The position numbers were made by a program, and so were the translations under genes. Positions 11,140-21,109 of a stretch of DNA of 64,000 nt are shown here, piece by piece (within the stretch, counting starts at the first letter, position 1; each line of letters starts with the position of its first letter). The notes under the pieces were generated by a model that had not been told where the DNA came from, did no database searches, and saw only the letters and a list, made by a program, of their open reading frames with translations. The stretch is from Paraniabella defluvii (lineage in GTDB: Bacteria; Bacteroidota; Bacteroidia; Chitinophagales; Chitinophagaceae). Location of the stretch: NCBI GenBank assembly GCA_019316985.1, contig CP079215.1, positions 372,001 through 436,000 on the forward strand, in the 5' to 3' direction.

Positions 11140-12973
11140 TTAAATTTTTACTCTAAGTAGTTTGACTGAATTAAGAAATACCAGCGTATCGGGCAACAGG
11201 TGAATGACTGCTGCTTCTACGGGTCCTAAAACCCCAACAATACCAGTGTAATACCCAATACGTGTACCACACCAACACCCCGATTATATTCTCTTTGATA
11301 GTTTTGAATGCTCTTTTGCTGATAGCTTTGGAACGGGCAATTTTTTCGAGTTTGTCTTCCACCAAAACAATATCAGCGGCTTCCATAGCTGCCTGTGTGC
11401 CTACAATACCCATAGAGATACCTACATTTGCCTGCACAAGAGCCGGAGCATCGTTGATGCCATCGCCTACCATTGCTACTTTTTCTCCTGTGGATTGGAG
11501 TTCCTGTATAGCTTTAATTTTGTCCTCCGGCAGCATATCCTTTGAACGAGGTAATGCCTAACTGACTTGACACGTGTTGTGCTGTTTGCGGATTGTCGCC
11601 CGTAAGCATTATAACATTTTGAACACCGCTTTTTTTCAGTTCATCAATCATTTCTTTTGCTCCCGGACGTATGGTGTCGGACACATAGAATACACCGGCA
11701 GCCTTATTATCAATTGCCATATAAATAGCTGTATCTGTAAGGTTTTCGCTATTTATTGTAACACTGATTTTATGGTCGTCCATCAATGTTTTGTTTCCTA
11801 TCAACACTTTTCTGCTGTCTATTGAAGCTCCAAGCCCCTTTCCTTTAAATACCTCAAAGCCGGTCGGCTCTGAAAGCTCCACATCTAATTCTTCTGCACG
11901 GACAATAATCGCATTTGCCAATGGGTGGCTGGAACGGTTTTCGGCAGTAGCCGCAAAATACAGTAAGTCCTTTTCTGTATAGTTGCTATCCGATATATCT
12001 ACTTTATTGAGTGTAGGTTTACCTACCGTAAGTGTTCCGGTCTTATCGAAAACAATGGTTTTTATCTTTGCGAGTTCCTCTAAATATTTACCTCCTTTTA
12101 CCAAGATACCTTCACGAGCTGCCCTTGCAATGGCAGATATAGTTACTAAAGGGGTGGCTAAGCCTAATTCGGCAGGCGAGGTAAAAATCAACAGGGCGAT
12201 GACCAGCTTTACATCTTTTGTTACTAAATAGACACCTATCACAAAAATGAACACGAATGGTATCAGCCACGAGGCTACCCTGTCAGTGAGTTTTTCAATG
12301 GGAGCTTTACTGCTTTCGGCTTCTTCTACCAAAGCGATAATCCTTGAAAACACCGTATCATTACCTGCTTTGGTCATTTGAACGTCCAATGCTCCCAACT
12401 CCAATATAGTTCCGGCAAAGACTTCGCTGTCGTTGACTTTTTCGACCGGTACGCTTTCTCCGGTAATAGGAGCCTGATTGACGGAACCGGAACCGGCAAT
12501 GACTTTACCGTCAACGGGTATTTTTTCTCCTGCTTTTACTACGACAATATCGCCCATAGCCAGCGAGGTGATTTGGATTGTTTGCTCTTTTCCGTCTTTT
12601 TTAATGACGGCTGTTTGCGGTACAGAGCCTATCAATTCTTTGATAGATGCCCTTGCCCGTTCTCCGCTTGCACTGGCGATATATTCCGCTATCAGGATAA
12701 TCATCAGTACCACGGAACCGGCAAGGTATTCTTTGCCCACAACCGATACAATTACGGCTATGGAGATAAAAAGCTCCGTGCCGACTTTACGTTCTTTGAT
12801 AAGCTCGACAATAGCCGTCTTTAGCAAAGAATACAGACCGAAAGCCGTAGCTGCCAGTAATACAGGTAACGGAATGACCCCATATAAAACAATAGGCTGG
12901 CAATACCTACTGTAATGATGCGTATGATTTCCCATAAAAACTGCCGGGAAAAAAAGGTTTTAAATGTGTTCAT
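11140..12973 (-). CDS. P1B-type heavy-metal ATPase with an SPA transmembrane motif
   Basis: Inner-membrane metal exporter of about 611 residues. Visible: actuator motif TGES (about 165), phosphorylation motif DKTGTLT (about 310), HP motif (SSHPLANA) and hinge [10 protein letters not shown]. There is no N-terminal HMA or CxxC domain. The metal-site helix reads [15 protein letters not shown], so SPA replaces the usual CPC, SPC or TPC triad. The last helices carry [20 protein letters not shown]. Frames change near 12935, 11540, 11250 and 11225; the start at 12973 and the ending SVKLLRVKI come from the restored frames. It follows the RND genes on the same strand. Metal specificity cannot be read from known triads. 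Confidence 0.85.
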
Positions 12974-13003
12974 TTTTTATAATTTAATGTCTATGGTTAT
13001 TAC

Positions 13004-13207
13004 CTACATTAATATTGGGAAACACACCGAGCAAAATAAGAACGGATAGAAAAACAAGACTACCAATGCTATTAAACCATACTTTATCATCTTGTATCCC
13101 CATTTATTATTTGAAGATTTACCACCTCCCTGCCTTTGCGGAGGTGGTCTTTTCTTCTTTCTCTTATGCTTCGGTTTCCCGATATGGTTATTCTTCCTCT
13201 TCCGCAT
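13004..13207 (-). CDS. Small basic single-span membrane protein
   Basis: 67 residues overlapping the end of the adaptor gene. A very basic N-terminal half (KPKHKRKKKRPPPQRQ) is followed by one hydrophobic helix (YGLIALVVLFFYPFLFC). The overlap and spacing to the P-type ATPase gene fit translation within the operon. No family recognised. It could be a regulator subunit of the pump, or a chance frame; the clean helix and its position make it more likely real. Confidence 0.45.
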   Translation of the reverse strand: MRKRKNNHIGKPKHKRKKKRPPPQRQGGGKSSNNKWGYKMIKYGLIALVVLFFYPFLFCSVCFPILM

Positions 13208-14381
13208 TTCTAATAGCTGAAAGGATAGTATAAGCGTTTTTCGTGACTACTTTTAACGATTGCTGATTGGCACTTTGAGGTAATTCAACTGCTGTATAAC
13301 CTTCCTGCTCCACACCTTTGGCAATTTGCAACAACTGGAATGTATAGCTGTCATTATTCCCTGCTGTTTGGACGATGATGTAATCCAAACCATTCAACTG
13401 AACAATGGCATCGTTAGGTACGGCATTCTTTTGTTCCGTTCCTGTTTCTACCCACGCTTTTACATACATTCCCGGTAAGAGTTTTGCATCTTTGGTAAAG
13501 CGGCAAAGCACCGGTATCATTTTTTTGTCATTTGCAGCCTGACCGACCAAGTACACTTTTCCGGTATGGCGGTAATCATTTTCATTGGAAAGTGAAAACT
13601 TAACGGTCTGCCCAACCTGAATTTTGCCCAAGTCCTTTTCAAAAGCATTTAAAGCAAGATGCAGTGCATCTACACCCGTTATCTCAAACAGGACATCGGT
13701 TGGTGCGGCGTATTTCCCGATATTGGTATTACTGACTTTGATATACCCTGAAATGGGAGCATAAATACCCGCAGTTCTGGAAATTTGCTTGTTGTTTTTC
13801 AAGGCGTTACTGCTGATGCCGATAAGTGCCATCTGCTGTTCCAAACCTGCAATACGGGCTTTCATCACATTGTAATCAGAGCTTACCTGTTGGAAGGTTT
13901 TGGCTGCATTGACATCTTCATTTCTCAATTCCTGCTGTCTTTTGTATTCCTGTGACAAATATTCCAGCCTGCCGATGCTTTCCAAATACTCCTGTTGAAT
14001 GGTGATGAACTCCGGATTTTCAATAGTGGCTAATTGCTGCCCCTTTTTTACAGCTTGCCCCGGCAATAACCCTGCTGTTTTGATATAACCGCCCAATGGT
14101 GCTGATACGGTGGCTATGCTGTTTGGTTCAGCTTCAATAGCTCCTGTCAGCTTGATTATATTGCTAAGGTTTCTTAATTCTATGGAGCCTGTTTGTATCT
14201 CCGACAGCTTGTACTGGTCAGCGGTAAACGTAATTTGTCTTACCGAAGGTGCTGTATCGGTCTTGCTCTCTGTTTCTGCCGGAGCCTGTTCGGCAGCATT
14301 CTCTTTTATCCTTACAGGACGAAACCACCAATACTGCTGACAGTAATAATGGTATATATTTTTAAATGATGACCTATTCAT
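13188..14381 (-). CDS. RND efflux periplasmic adaptor (CzcB/CusB type), probable lipoprotein
   Basis: About 397 residues. Membrane-fusion protein linking the RND pump to its outer-membrane channel. Seen: barrel-sandwich halves (TVSAPLGGYIKTAGLLPGQAVKKGQQL and, later, GIYAPISGYIKVSNTNIGKY), a helical hairpin between them (ENPEFITIQQEYLESIGRLEYLSQEY), then a beta-barrel domain with LLPGMYVKAWV. The N-terminus seems to hold a signal peptide with a lipobox (FVLSC), but the frame changes twice near 14300-14345, so the open frame there is garbled. The gene lies between the RND fusion gene and the small basic protein gene. Confidence 0.85.
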   Translation of the reverse strand: MNRSSFKNIYHYYCQQYWWFRPVRIKENAAEQAPAETESKTDTAPSVRQITFTADQYKLSEIQTGSIELRNLSNIIKLTGAIEAEPNSIATVSAPLGGYIKTAGLLPGQAVKKGQQLATIENPEFITIQQEYLESIGRLEYLSQEYKRQQELRNEDVNAAKTFQQVSSDYNVMKARIAGLEQQMALIGISSNALKNNKQISRTAGIYAPISGYIKVSNTNIGKYAAPTDVLFEITGVDALHLALNAFEKDLGKIQVGQTVKFSLSNENDYRHTGKVYLVGQAANDKKMIPVLCRFTKDAKLLPGMYVKAWVETGTEQKNAVPNDAIVQLNGLDYIIVQTAGNNDSYTFQLLQIAKGVEQEGYTAVELPQSANQQSLKVVTKNAYTILSAIRNAEEEE

Positions 14382-14401
14382 TATTCTGATTTTTTGAATG
14401 A

Positions 14402-17400
14402 TTAATTGTTGCCTAAAATTGCCTCTATGGAAATAATAACCCGGTTAAGATTATACAGGTTGTCTATATACTCTGAATGGATATTATTGGATAGCGTAAG
14501 GTTTTGCAGATATTGTGTATAGGAAATATCACCGTTTCTAAAACTCTTATCCGAATTACTGATAATCAGGTCTGCCTGTGGCAATGCCTGTGTCTGATAA
14601 TAGTTTAGAGATTTCTGAAATTTCACATACTGCTGTGCCAACTCTTTAAGCTGTCCGTTCAGATTTGTAGTCGTCAGTTCTACCTGTTTTTGTGCAATCT
14701 GTTCATTGATTTTAGCCGCATTGATTTGGGATTTATAACCACCCGGAAAAAGAGGTATGCTTATACCGACTTGGAAAAAACTAAACCTGTCTTTACCCGT
14801 ATAAGTTCTATCGACACCGTTAATCGTTTGCAGACCTTTGTAGGTCTGACCGTTATAACCTAAAATAATGTCCGGTAACATCTTGCTTCTCTGCAAGGAT
14901 ATTTCTCTTTGGCTAACATTGATTTCCTGTTGCAGATATTGAATGATAGGATTGTTGGTAGTTGATACACCATCAATAGCCAATAATTCCTCCCTTACAA
15001 CCAATGCCGTATCTGCTATGCTGATGTCATCGGTTGTATTAAGCAATGTCTGTAAAAGACGTTTGGCAATTTGTATATCGGCTTCATTCTTTTCCAGCTC
15101 ATTCTGAATTTGTCGGTATTGGACTGACGAAGTAGCATTTTCAAGACTTGTGCTTTCTCCTGTTCTATACCTCGCATTACTTGCTTTACTTAGCTTGCTG
15201 TAAATCGTGTCCTGTTCCAACAATAGCCGTCTTTTCTCCAATATATACTGATATTGCAGGTAAGCCAGCTTTACGTCTTCAACAAGGTCATTTTCGGTTA
15301 CAGCCTTGTATTTTCGCTGCTGCGTATCCTTTCCTGTGCCAACTTTGATTGATTGCTGTAAACGGTCGGAAAATCAAAACGCTGTGTAACATTAATCAGG
15401 TTATCATTAATAGTAGGATTACTTACTACACCCTGTGTATAGGAAATTTCCGTTTTAGGAATAGTAACGCTTCCTTTCTTTAATGCCTGCTGTACATTGA
15501 TGTTATACTCCGCTATCTTGATGCTGTTGTTGTTTTTCAACGCTTCATCAATGGATTGCTGTAAGGTCAGCACTCTTGTACCGGAATTTGTAGGTACTTG
15601 TGCATTCATTACCGACGGTAAACCTAAAAATCCTAATAGTAATATTGCCGTAGGCAAGGTTTTGGGCTTCCGCATCTTGAATGATGATTTTGTGAAATAG
15701 ATATACAGTACAGGAAGTACCACAAGGGTCAGTGCAGTTGCCGTTATCAGACCTCCGATAACTACCGTAGCCAACGGGCGTTGTACTTCTGCACCTGATG
15801 AAGATGAGATTGCCATCGGTAAAAATCCTAACGAAGCTACTGCGGCTGTCATCAGTACGGGTCTTAATCTTACCCGTGTACCAATCCGAACCCTTTCGTA
15901 AATATCATTAACCCCTTCCTTAGCCAAACGGTTGAACTCTGCAATCAATACAATCCCGTTCAAAACAGCAACACCGAATAACGCAATAAAACCTACACCG
16001 GCGGAGATACTGAAAGGCATATCCCTGATGAGCAAAGCAAATACACCACCTATCGCCGATAACGGAATTGCAGTAAATATCAATAGACCTTGTTTTACCG
16101 AACGGAACGTAAAGTACAGCAATAGTAAAATCAGTAAGAGTGCCACCGGCAATGCTACTGCAAGCCTCGCATTGGCTTCTTCGAGGTTTTTAAATTGTCC
16201 GCCGTAGGTGATATGATAGCCCGCAGGCATTTTTACTTTTGCTCCCACAATATCCTGAATATCGTTCACGATACTTTTTACATCCCTGTTTCTTACGTTG
16301 AAACCAAGTGTAATCCGTCTTTTGGCATTATCTCTTTGGATTTGTACCGGACCCGGTTTGTATGAAATATCTGCTACTTCACTTAGAGGAATTTGCTGAC
16401 CTGTGGGCGTACTTACAAATAAATTCTGAACATCCGTAATATCTGCTCTTGAAGCATTATCCAGCCTTACCACCAAGTCAAACCGTCTTTCGCCTTCATA
16501 TACCAAACCTGCTGCTTTACCTGCAAATCCTGTTTCAATGGCACTGTTTACGTCTTCGATATTCATTCCGTACTGTGCTATCTTATCCCTGTTAAACTGT
16601 ATGCTGATTTGTGGCAAACCTGTTATTTCCTCTACATATAAATCTTCTACACCTTCGACATTTTTTATTTTACGACCCACATCCGAAGCAAGGTCTGATA
16701 GTACGTCCAAATCTTCTCCATAGATTTTTAGAACCACGTCCTGTTTTGCTCCTGTAAGCAACTCATTGAAACGCATCTGTATAGGTTGCTGGAAACTAAA
16801 TGTAGCGTTAGGGATAACAGATAGGTCAGCCTGCATTTTTTCTATCAGTTCTTCTCTGTCTTTGGCACTTGTCCATTCCTTTTTCGGCTTTAGTTTCACT
16901 ATCATATCGCCCGCTTCAATAGGCATCGGGTCTGTGGGAATTTCCCCGAACCGATTTTATTTACTACTTCTTCTACTTCGGGATAGTTCTTCCGCAGGAT
17001 AGTTTGGGCTTTCTGTGAAACATCTATCAATTGGTTGATAGAGCTACCGACCGGAACCTTGTTTCTACCGCAAAATCACCCTCATCCAACTGAGGTATAA
17101 ATTCTGCACCCATACGGTTGAATACAAAAAGTGTAATGATGAAAAGACCTACTGCAATAGAAACGACCAATAATTTCATTTTCATTGCTCCCTCGATGAT
17201 AGGCGTATAAACTCTCTGAATAGCCTTCATCATTCTGTCGGAGAAGTTTTCCTTATGGGTTGTTTTCTTGCTCAACACCAAAGCCGACATCATCGGTACA
17301 TAGGTAAACGAAAGCAAGAAAGCTCCTAAAATGGCAAAAGAAACAGTCTGTGCCATTGGTCCGAACATTTTACCTTCTACACCTACCAACGCTAATAATG

Positions 17401-18792
17401 GCAGGTATACAATCAGAATGATAATCTCACCGAATGCAGCCGCAGAGCGTATTTTACGGGACGATTGATAGACTTCTTCATCCATTTGCTCCTGTGTCAG
17501 TTTTGCCACACCTCCGTACCGGTCTTTACTTCCCGTTATTCGATGCAGCACAGCCTCGACGATGATAACTGTCCCGTCCACGATGATACCAAAGTCTATC
17601 GCTCCCAAGCTCATCAGGTTGCCTGATACGCCAAAGAGGTTCATCATAGATATGGCGAACAACATTGCCAATGGAATTACGGAAGCGACCACAAGCCCGC
17701 CACGCAGGTTTCTAAGAAAAGTATCAGTACAAAAATCACGATTAATGCACCTTCAATCAGGTTGGTTGAAACGGTAGAAATAGCTCCGTCCACCAGCTTT
17801 TTACGGTCAAGAAAAGGCTCAATTTCCACACCTTCAGGCAAGCTGCTTTCTATTTCTGCTACCTTAGCCTTTACATTGGTAATTACTTCAGATGAATTAG
17901 CTCCTTTAAGCATCATCACTACCCCTGTTACAGTTTCGCCCTCACCATTACGGGTGGCTGCTCCGTATCTCGGTCCGTTTCCAAACCGTACTTCGGCTAC
18001 ATCTCTTAAAAGAATAGGTACGCCAGCTTCGTTTTTGACCACTATTTTTTTGATTTCCTCGATGTTCTTTACCAAGCCTTCGCTTCGGATAAAGTAAGCA
18101 TTAGGACCTTTATCAATGTAAGCACCACCGGTATTCTGGTTGTTCTTCTCCAATGCCGTGAAAATATCGGAGATATTGATGTTCTGGCTGGCAAGCCTGT
18201 CAGGCTCGATAGCGATTTCGTATTGCTTTACAAATCCACCGAAGCCGCTTACTTCTGCAACGCCGGGCGTACCTAATAATTGCCGTTTAATAATCCAATC
18301 CTGAATAGTTCTTAATTCAGTGGCATCGTACTTGTCTTCATAACCTTTTTTGGGGTGAATGCTGTATTGATAGATTTCCCCAAGACCGGTAGTTACCGGA
18401 GCCATTTCGGGTGTACCGACACCCTCGGGAATACTTTTTTTCCGCTATGGTCAATCTTTCCTGTACCTGCTGTCGTCCCCAATAGATGTCAACATTTTCT
18501 TTAAATACAATGGTTACGATTGAAAGCCCGAAACGGGAAAAGGAACGCATATCCTTAATACCGGGAATACTGACCATTGTCTGCTCCACCGGAAAGGTTA
18601 CAAGCTGTTCCACCTCCTGTGCCGCCAATGTAGGCGATACAGTAATGACCATCACCTGATTATCCGTGATATCGGGTGTGGCATCAATAGGAAGTTTGGT
18701 AAGGAGTACGTACCCCAGCAAATTAATGCCAGGGTAAATAATCCTATTATCAACTTATTCTTGATTGAAAAATGAATGATGTTATTTAACAT
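14402..18792 (-). CDS. CusA/CzcA heavy-metal RND pump fused to a TolC/CzcC-like outer-membrane factor
   Basis: About 1,460 residues. Residues 1 to about 1035 form the RND pump: N-terminal helix (KNKLIIGLFTLALIA), porter domain (PDITDNQVMVITVSPTL), HME signature DFGIIVDGTVIIVEA near 400, and C-terminal helices ending in YFTKSSFK. The frame then runs on without a stop into a signal-peptide-like segment (MRKPKTLPTAILLLGFLG, internal ATG at 15675) and a TolC-type repeat protein (LTLQQSIDEALKNNNSIKIAEYN) ending at 14402. Frame breaks near 18695, 18430, 17690, 17035-16930 and 15300-15240 look like one-base errors. It exports divalent metal or Cu(I)/Ag(I) by proton antiport. Bacteroidota pumps of this fused length are known. 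Confidence 0.85.
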
Positions 18793-18813
18793 ACCATAAT
18801 GTTATTAGAATAG

Positions 18814-19422
18814 TTATTGTTTAAGGAGATACTGTCCTTTCATTCTGATTTTGACAGTGATGTCCTCATTTGAATTGTTTTTGAAGTACCATCCTTGCGG
18901 ACCTTCAAACGGAGCGAGCAATGACCCCACCATATTGTTGGAATAGGCAATGGTGTAGCTTTCAAAATAGTTGCTGTTGTTCTTAACCTCTCCGTGAAAA
19001 TCAAAGTATAGTTCTCCTTTATCGGTAATCCATTCGTACTTCAACTGACCGTGCTTCAACATATTTATCTTATATTCCAATCCTTCGCCTGCCGGAATAA
19101 CGACACTTACTTCGTCTGTCCGCTCTGCGAGCTGGGTAGCGGGTGGCGGATTATCTGCTGCCGCAGGTTTGGCTACATCTGCCGGAGAACCTACGTTTTC
19201 CAATTGCAATATTTTATGTGGTCCCGAAGCAAGCGTTTCCGAACCGCCGTCACCAACATATAATTTGCTAAAACCGGTTGCTTTACCGATACCCAAAGGG
19301 TCTATACCGTATTCTGCCGGTAATACGGCACTAACAAGAAGTACCGCTCCTATAATTAAAGCATAGATGACCTGCTTAATGATAGATTTCTTATCTAAGA
19401 TTTGATGTGCTATTTCTGACAT
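18814..19422 (-). CDS. Membrane-anchored periplasmic protein ('transmembrane anchor protein' type)
   Basis: Intact, 202 residues. A short cytoplasmic start (MSEIAHQILDKKSIIKQ), one transmembrane helix (ALIIGAVLLVSAVLPAEYG) and a periplasmic domain with the recurring PAEYGIDPLGIGKATG motif. The C-terminal beta-rich part includes FEGPQGWYFKNNSNEDITVKI. Proteins of this type sit beside HupE and CzcA genes in many Gram-negative metal clusters; their role is unknown. The start lies just inside the end of the hupE gene, indicating co-expression. Confidence 0.65.
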   Translation of the reverse strand: MSEIAHQILDKKSIIKQVIYALIIGAVLLVSAVLPAEYGIDPLGIGKATGFSKLYVGDGGSETLASGPHKILQLENVGSPADVAKPAAADNPPPATQLAERTDEVSVVIPAGEGLEYKINMLKHGQLKYEWITDKGELYFDFHGEVKNNSNYFESYTIAYSNNMVGSLLAPFEGPQGWYFKNNSNEDITVKIRMKGQYLLKQ

Positions 19423-19433
19423 TTTGATAATTT

Positions 19434-20116
19434 TTAAGAATTAAAATAACCGACCAACTGATAGCCGAACAATAAAAAACCTGCTGCCATAAGCAACATA
19501 TTGGTAACTGTCGAGAATTTGAGAAAACTCGGTGACCTTCTCCAATTAGTGATATAAATAATACAAGGGCTAAGGCTATGAACTGACCTATTTCTACACC
19601 GATATTAAAACCAAGTAGGTTGGTCAACAATCCGGTACGGTCAAAACTCAATTCCTGTAATTTACTGGCTAAACCAAAGCCGTGAAAAAGTCCGAAGATT
19701 AAAACAGCCGCTTTGGTATTGGGCTGATACCCCAAGAACCTTTGAAAGCCACCCAAATTATCGAAGCCCTTATACACAATGGACAAGGCTATGATTGCAT
19801 CAATCAGGTAAGCATTGATTGCCATATCTGCCAATACGCCCAACAAGAGGGTAATACTGTGTCCAATGGTAAAAAAGCTCACATACAGCAATACTTCTTT
19901 CGGACGGTAAAGGAAAAATATAACCCCTACGAGAAATAATAAATGGTCATATCCCGTCAACATATGTTTGGCTCCTATGTACAAAAAGGGTACAAAGGCA
20001 ACGCCTGAATTTCCACTGAGGAAAGTTTGGGTATCCTCATCTACACCGTGAGCATACACCGAGCCTGTTACCAATAGCAACAGCACTATTGATAAAACTA
20101 CTTTTATATACCGCAT
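19434..20116 (-). CDS. HupE/UreJ-family membrane protein
   Basis: About 227 residues. Signal-like first helix, then HGVDED near the mature start and the family's metal motif in GAKHMLTGYDHLLFLVGV, followed by FFTIGHSITLLLG and FGLFHGFGLASKL. HupE/UreJ proteins act as secondary nickel or cobalt permeases. The frame changes near 19530; the restored end reads QLVGYFNS with the stop at 19434. It is downstream of two His-rich secreted proteins and upstream of the anchor and RND genes. Together with the pump this favours Ni or Co as the handled metal, though copper cannot be excluded. Confidence 0.75.
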
Positions 20117-20235
20117 TATAATTGAATTTTTAAGTTAGGCAGTACAAGCCCGGCTGTATTGCATACAGGTGTATGCAATACATTATAGCCAAAGCCCTGA
20201 CCGCAATGATTGAAAAACGTTGCTTAAAAAATTAA

Positions 20236-20499
20236 TTAATGCTTATGTCCGTGAGCTTTATCAATACTATCCTGATTAACAGGTGCAACCTTAGAACTGT
20301 CTTGTTTTGCTGCCGGTGCGGTATGTCCGCCGTTAGGGTCGTGCGAATGACCGTGAGCCTTGTCAATGCTGTCTTGATTGACTACCGGAGCTGACTGCTC
20401 TTGTTCTGTATTGGAATTGTCGGAAGAAGATTTTCCACTGTTATTGCAAGCTACAAATGTAAGTGCAGCAAAAGCCGCTATAATGAATGATTTTTTCAT
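20236..20499 (-). CDS. Small His-rich lipoprotein with a duplicated NQDSIDKAHGH motif
   Basis: Intact, 87 residues. Lipobox TFVAC places it in a membrane facing the periplasm or the surface. The mature part is Ser/Asn-rich and carries two copies of VNQDSIDKAHGH, one followed by SHDPNGGH and one ending the protein as HGHKH. The His clusters are likely metal ligands. No family recognised. It lies between the HHHH protein gene and hupE on the same strand. Confidence 0.65.
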   Translation of the reverse strand: MKKSFIIAAFAALTFVACNNSGKSSSDNSNTEQEQSAPVVNQDSIDKAHGHSHDPNGGHTAPAAKQDSSKVAPVNQDSIDKAHGHKH

Positions 20500-20561
20500 C
20501 GTTAAAATAAAATTTGATAATTAATAAAGAAATAACCTGCCCATTGAATTTTGGGCATAAC

Positions 20562-20999
20562 TCAAATTTTAACTTTCGGAGAATTGAAAGTTAAGCAACG
20601 ATGAAAGAGGAGGACCCGAAGGGTATATGCTCCGTGGAGCGGTGGTAAGTAAATGATATGCCTATCGGGTGGAAACGTGTGTTTCTGATAGACTACGATA
20701 TATTCAACAGGCTTGGTAAAATCGACAGGCAAAGCCTTTACTGATTTTACATCGTCCTTTGATATGACAACTCTTGTTTCGTCAGAATTGGTAAAAGAAA
20801 CGTGTTCGCCAGCGTGTATAAAACCGGAGAAAGCAAGCTCTAATGGTGTTTCCTTACTGTCTTTATGATGGCTATTTTTACCATTATGATGCCCATCATT
20901 AACGATGTCAGCGTGGTGGTGGTGCGATACAATGCCGTGACCCAAAATTACAATTTGGGCAACAACTAAAAACAATATGGCAGAATACTTACGCAACAT
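20562..20999 (-). CDS. His-rich single-span protein heading the pump module
   Basis: 145 residues. An N-terminal hydrophobic helix (YSAILFLVVAQIVILGHGIV) is followed by SHHHHADIV, GHHNGKNSHHKD and later scattered His. It is the first gene of the minus-strand run that ends with the P-type ATPase, and has a TACATTTG box just upstream (near 21005-21012) that fits a Bacteroidota -7 element. Its layout matches the His-Cys-rich protein at 9867. It is likely a periplasmic metal binder or sensor; function is not established. Confidence 0.6.
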   Translation of the reverse strand: MLRKYSAILFLVVAQIVILGHGIVSHHHHADIVNDGHHNGKNSHHKDSKETPLELAFSGFIHAGEHVSFTNSDETRVVISKDDVKSVKALPVDFTKPVEYIVVYQKHTFPPDRHIIYLPPLHGAYTLRVLLFHRCLTFNSPKVKI

Positions 21000-21030
21000 T
21001 ATCGCAAATGTATGTAAATAAATTCATTTG

Positions 21031-21066
21031 GGTATCAATTCGATGCAAAAAGTGAATTTAGATACC
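21031..21066. promoter_or_regulatory. Inverted repeat upstream of the metal island
   Basis: GGTATC-AATTC pairs with GAATTTAGATACC around a short loop, between mobC and the first metal gene. It may be an operator for the metal operon or a weak terminator for mobC. No metal-responsive regulator gene lies next to it. Confidence 0.35.
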
Positions 21067-21109
21067 GGAAAAAACTAAATTATCGTATTTATTTTTTGAT
21101 ATGTCCAAA

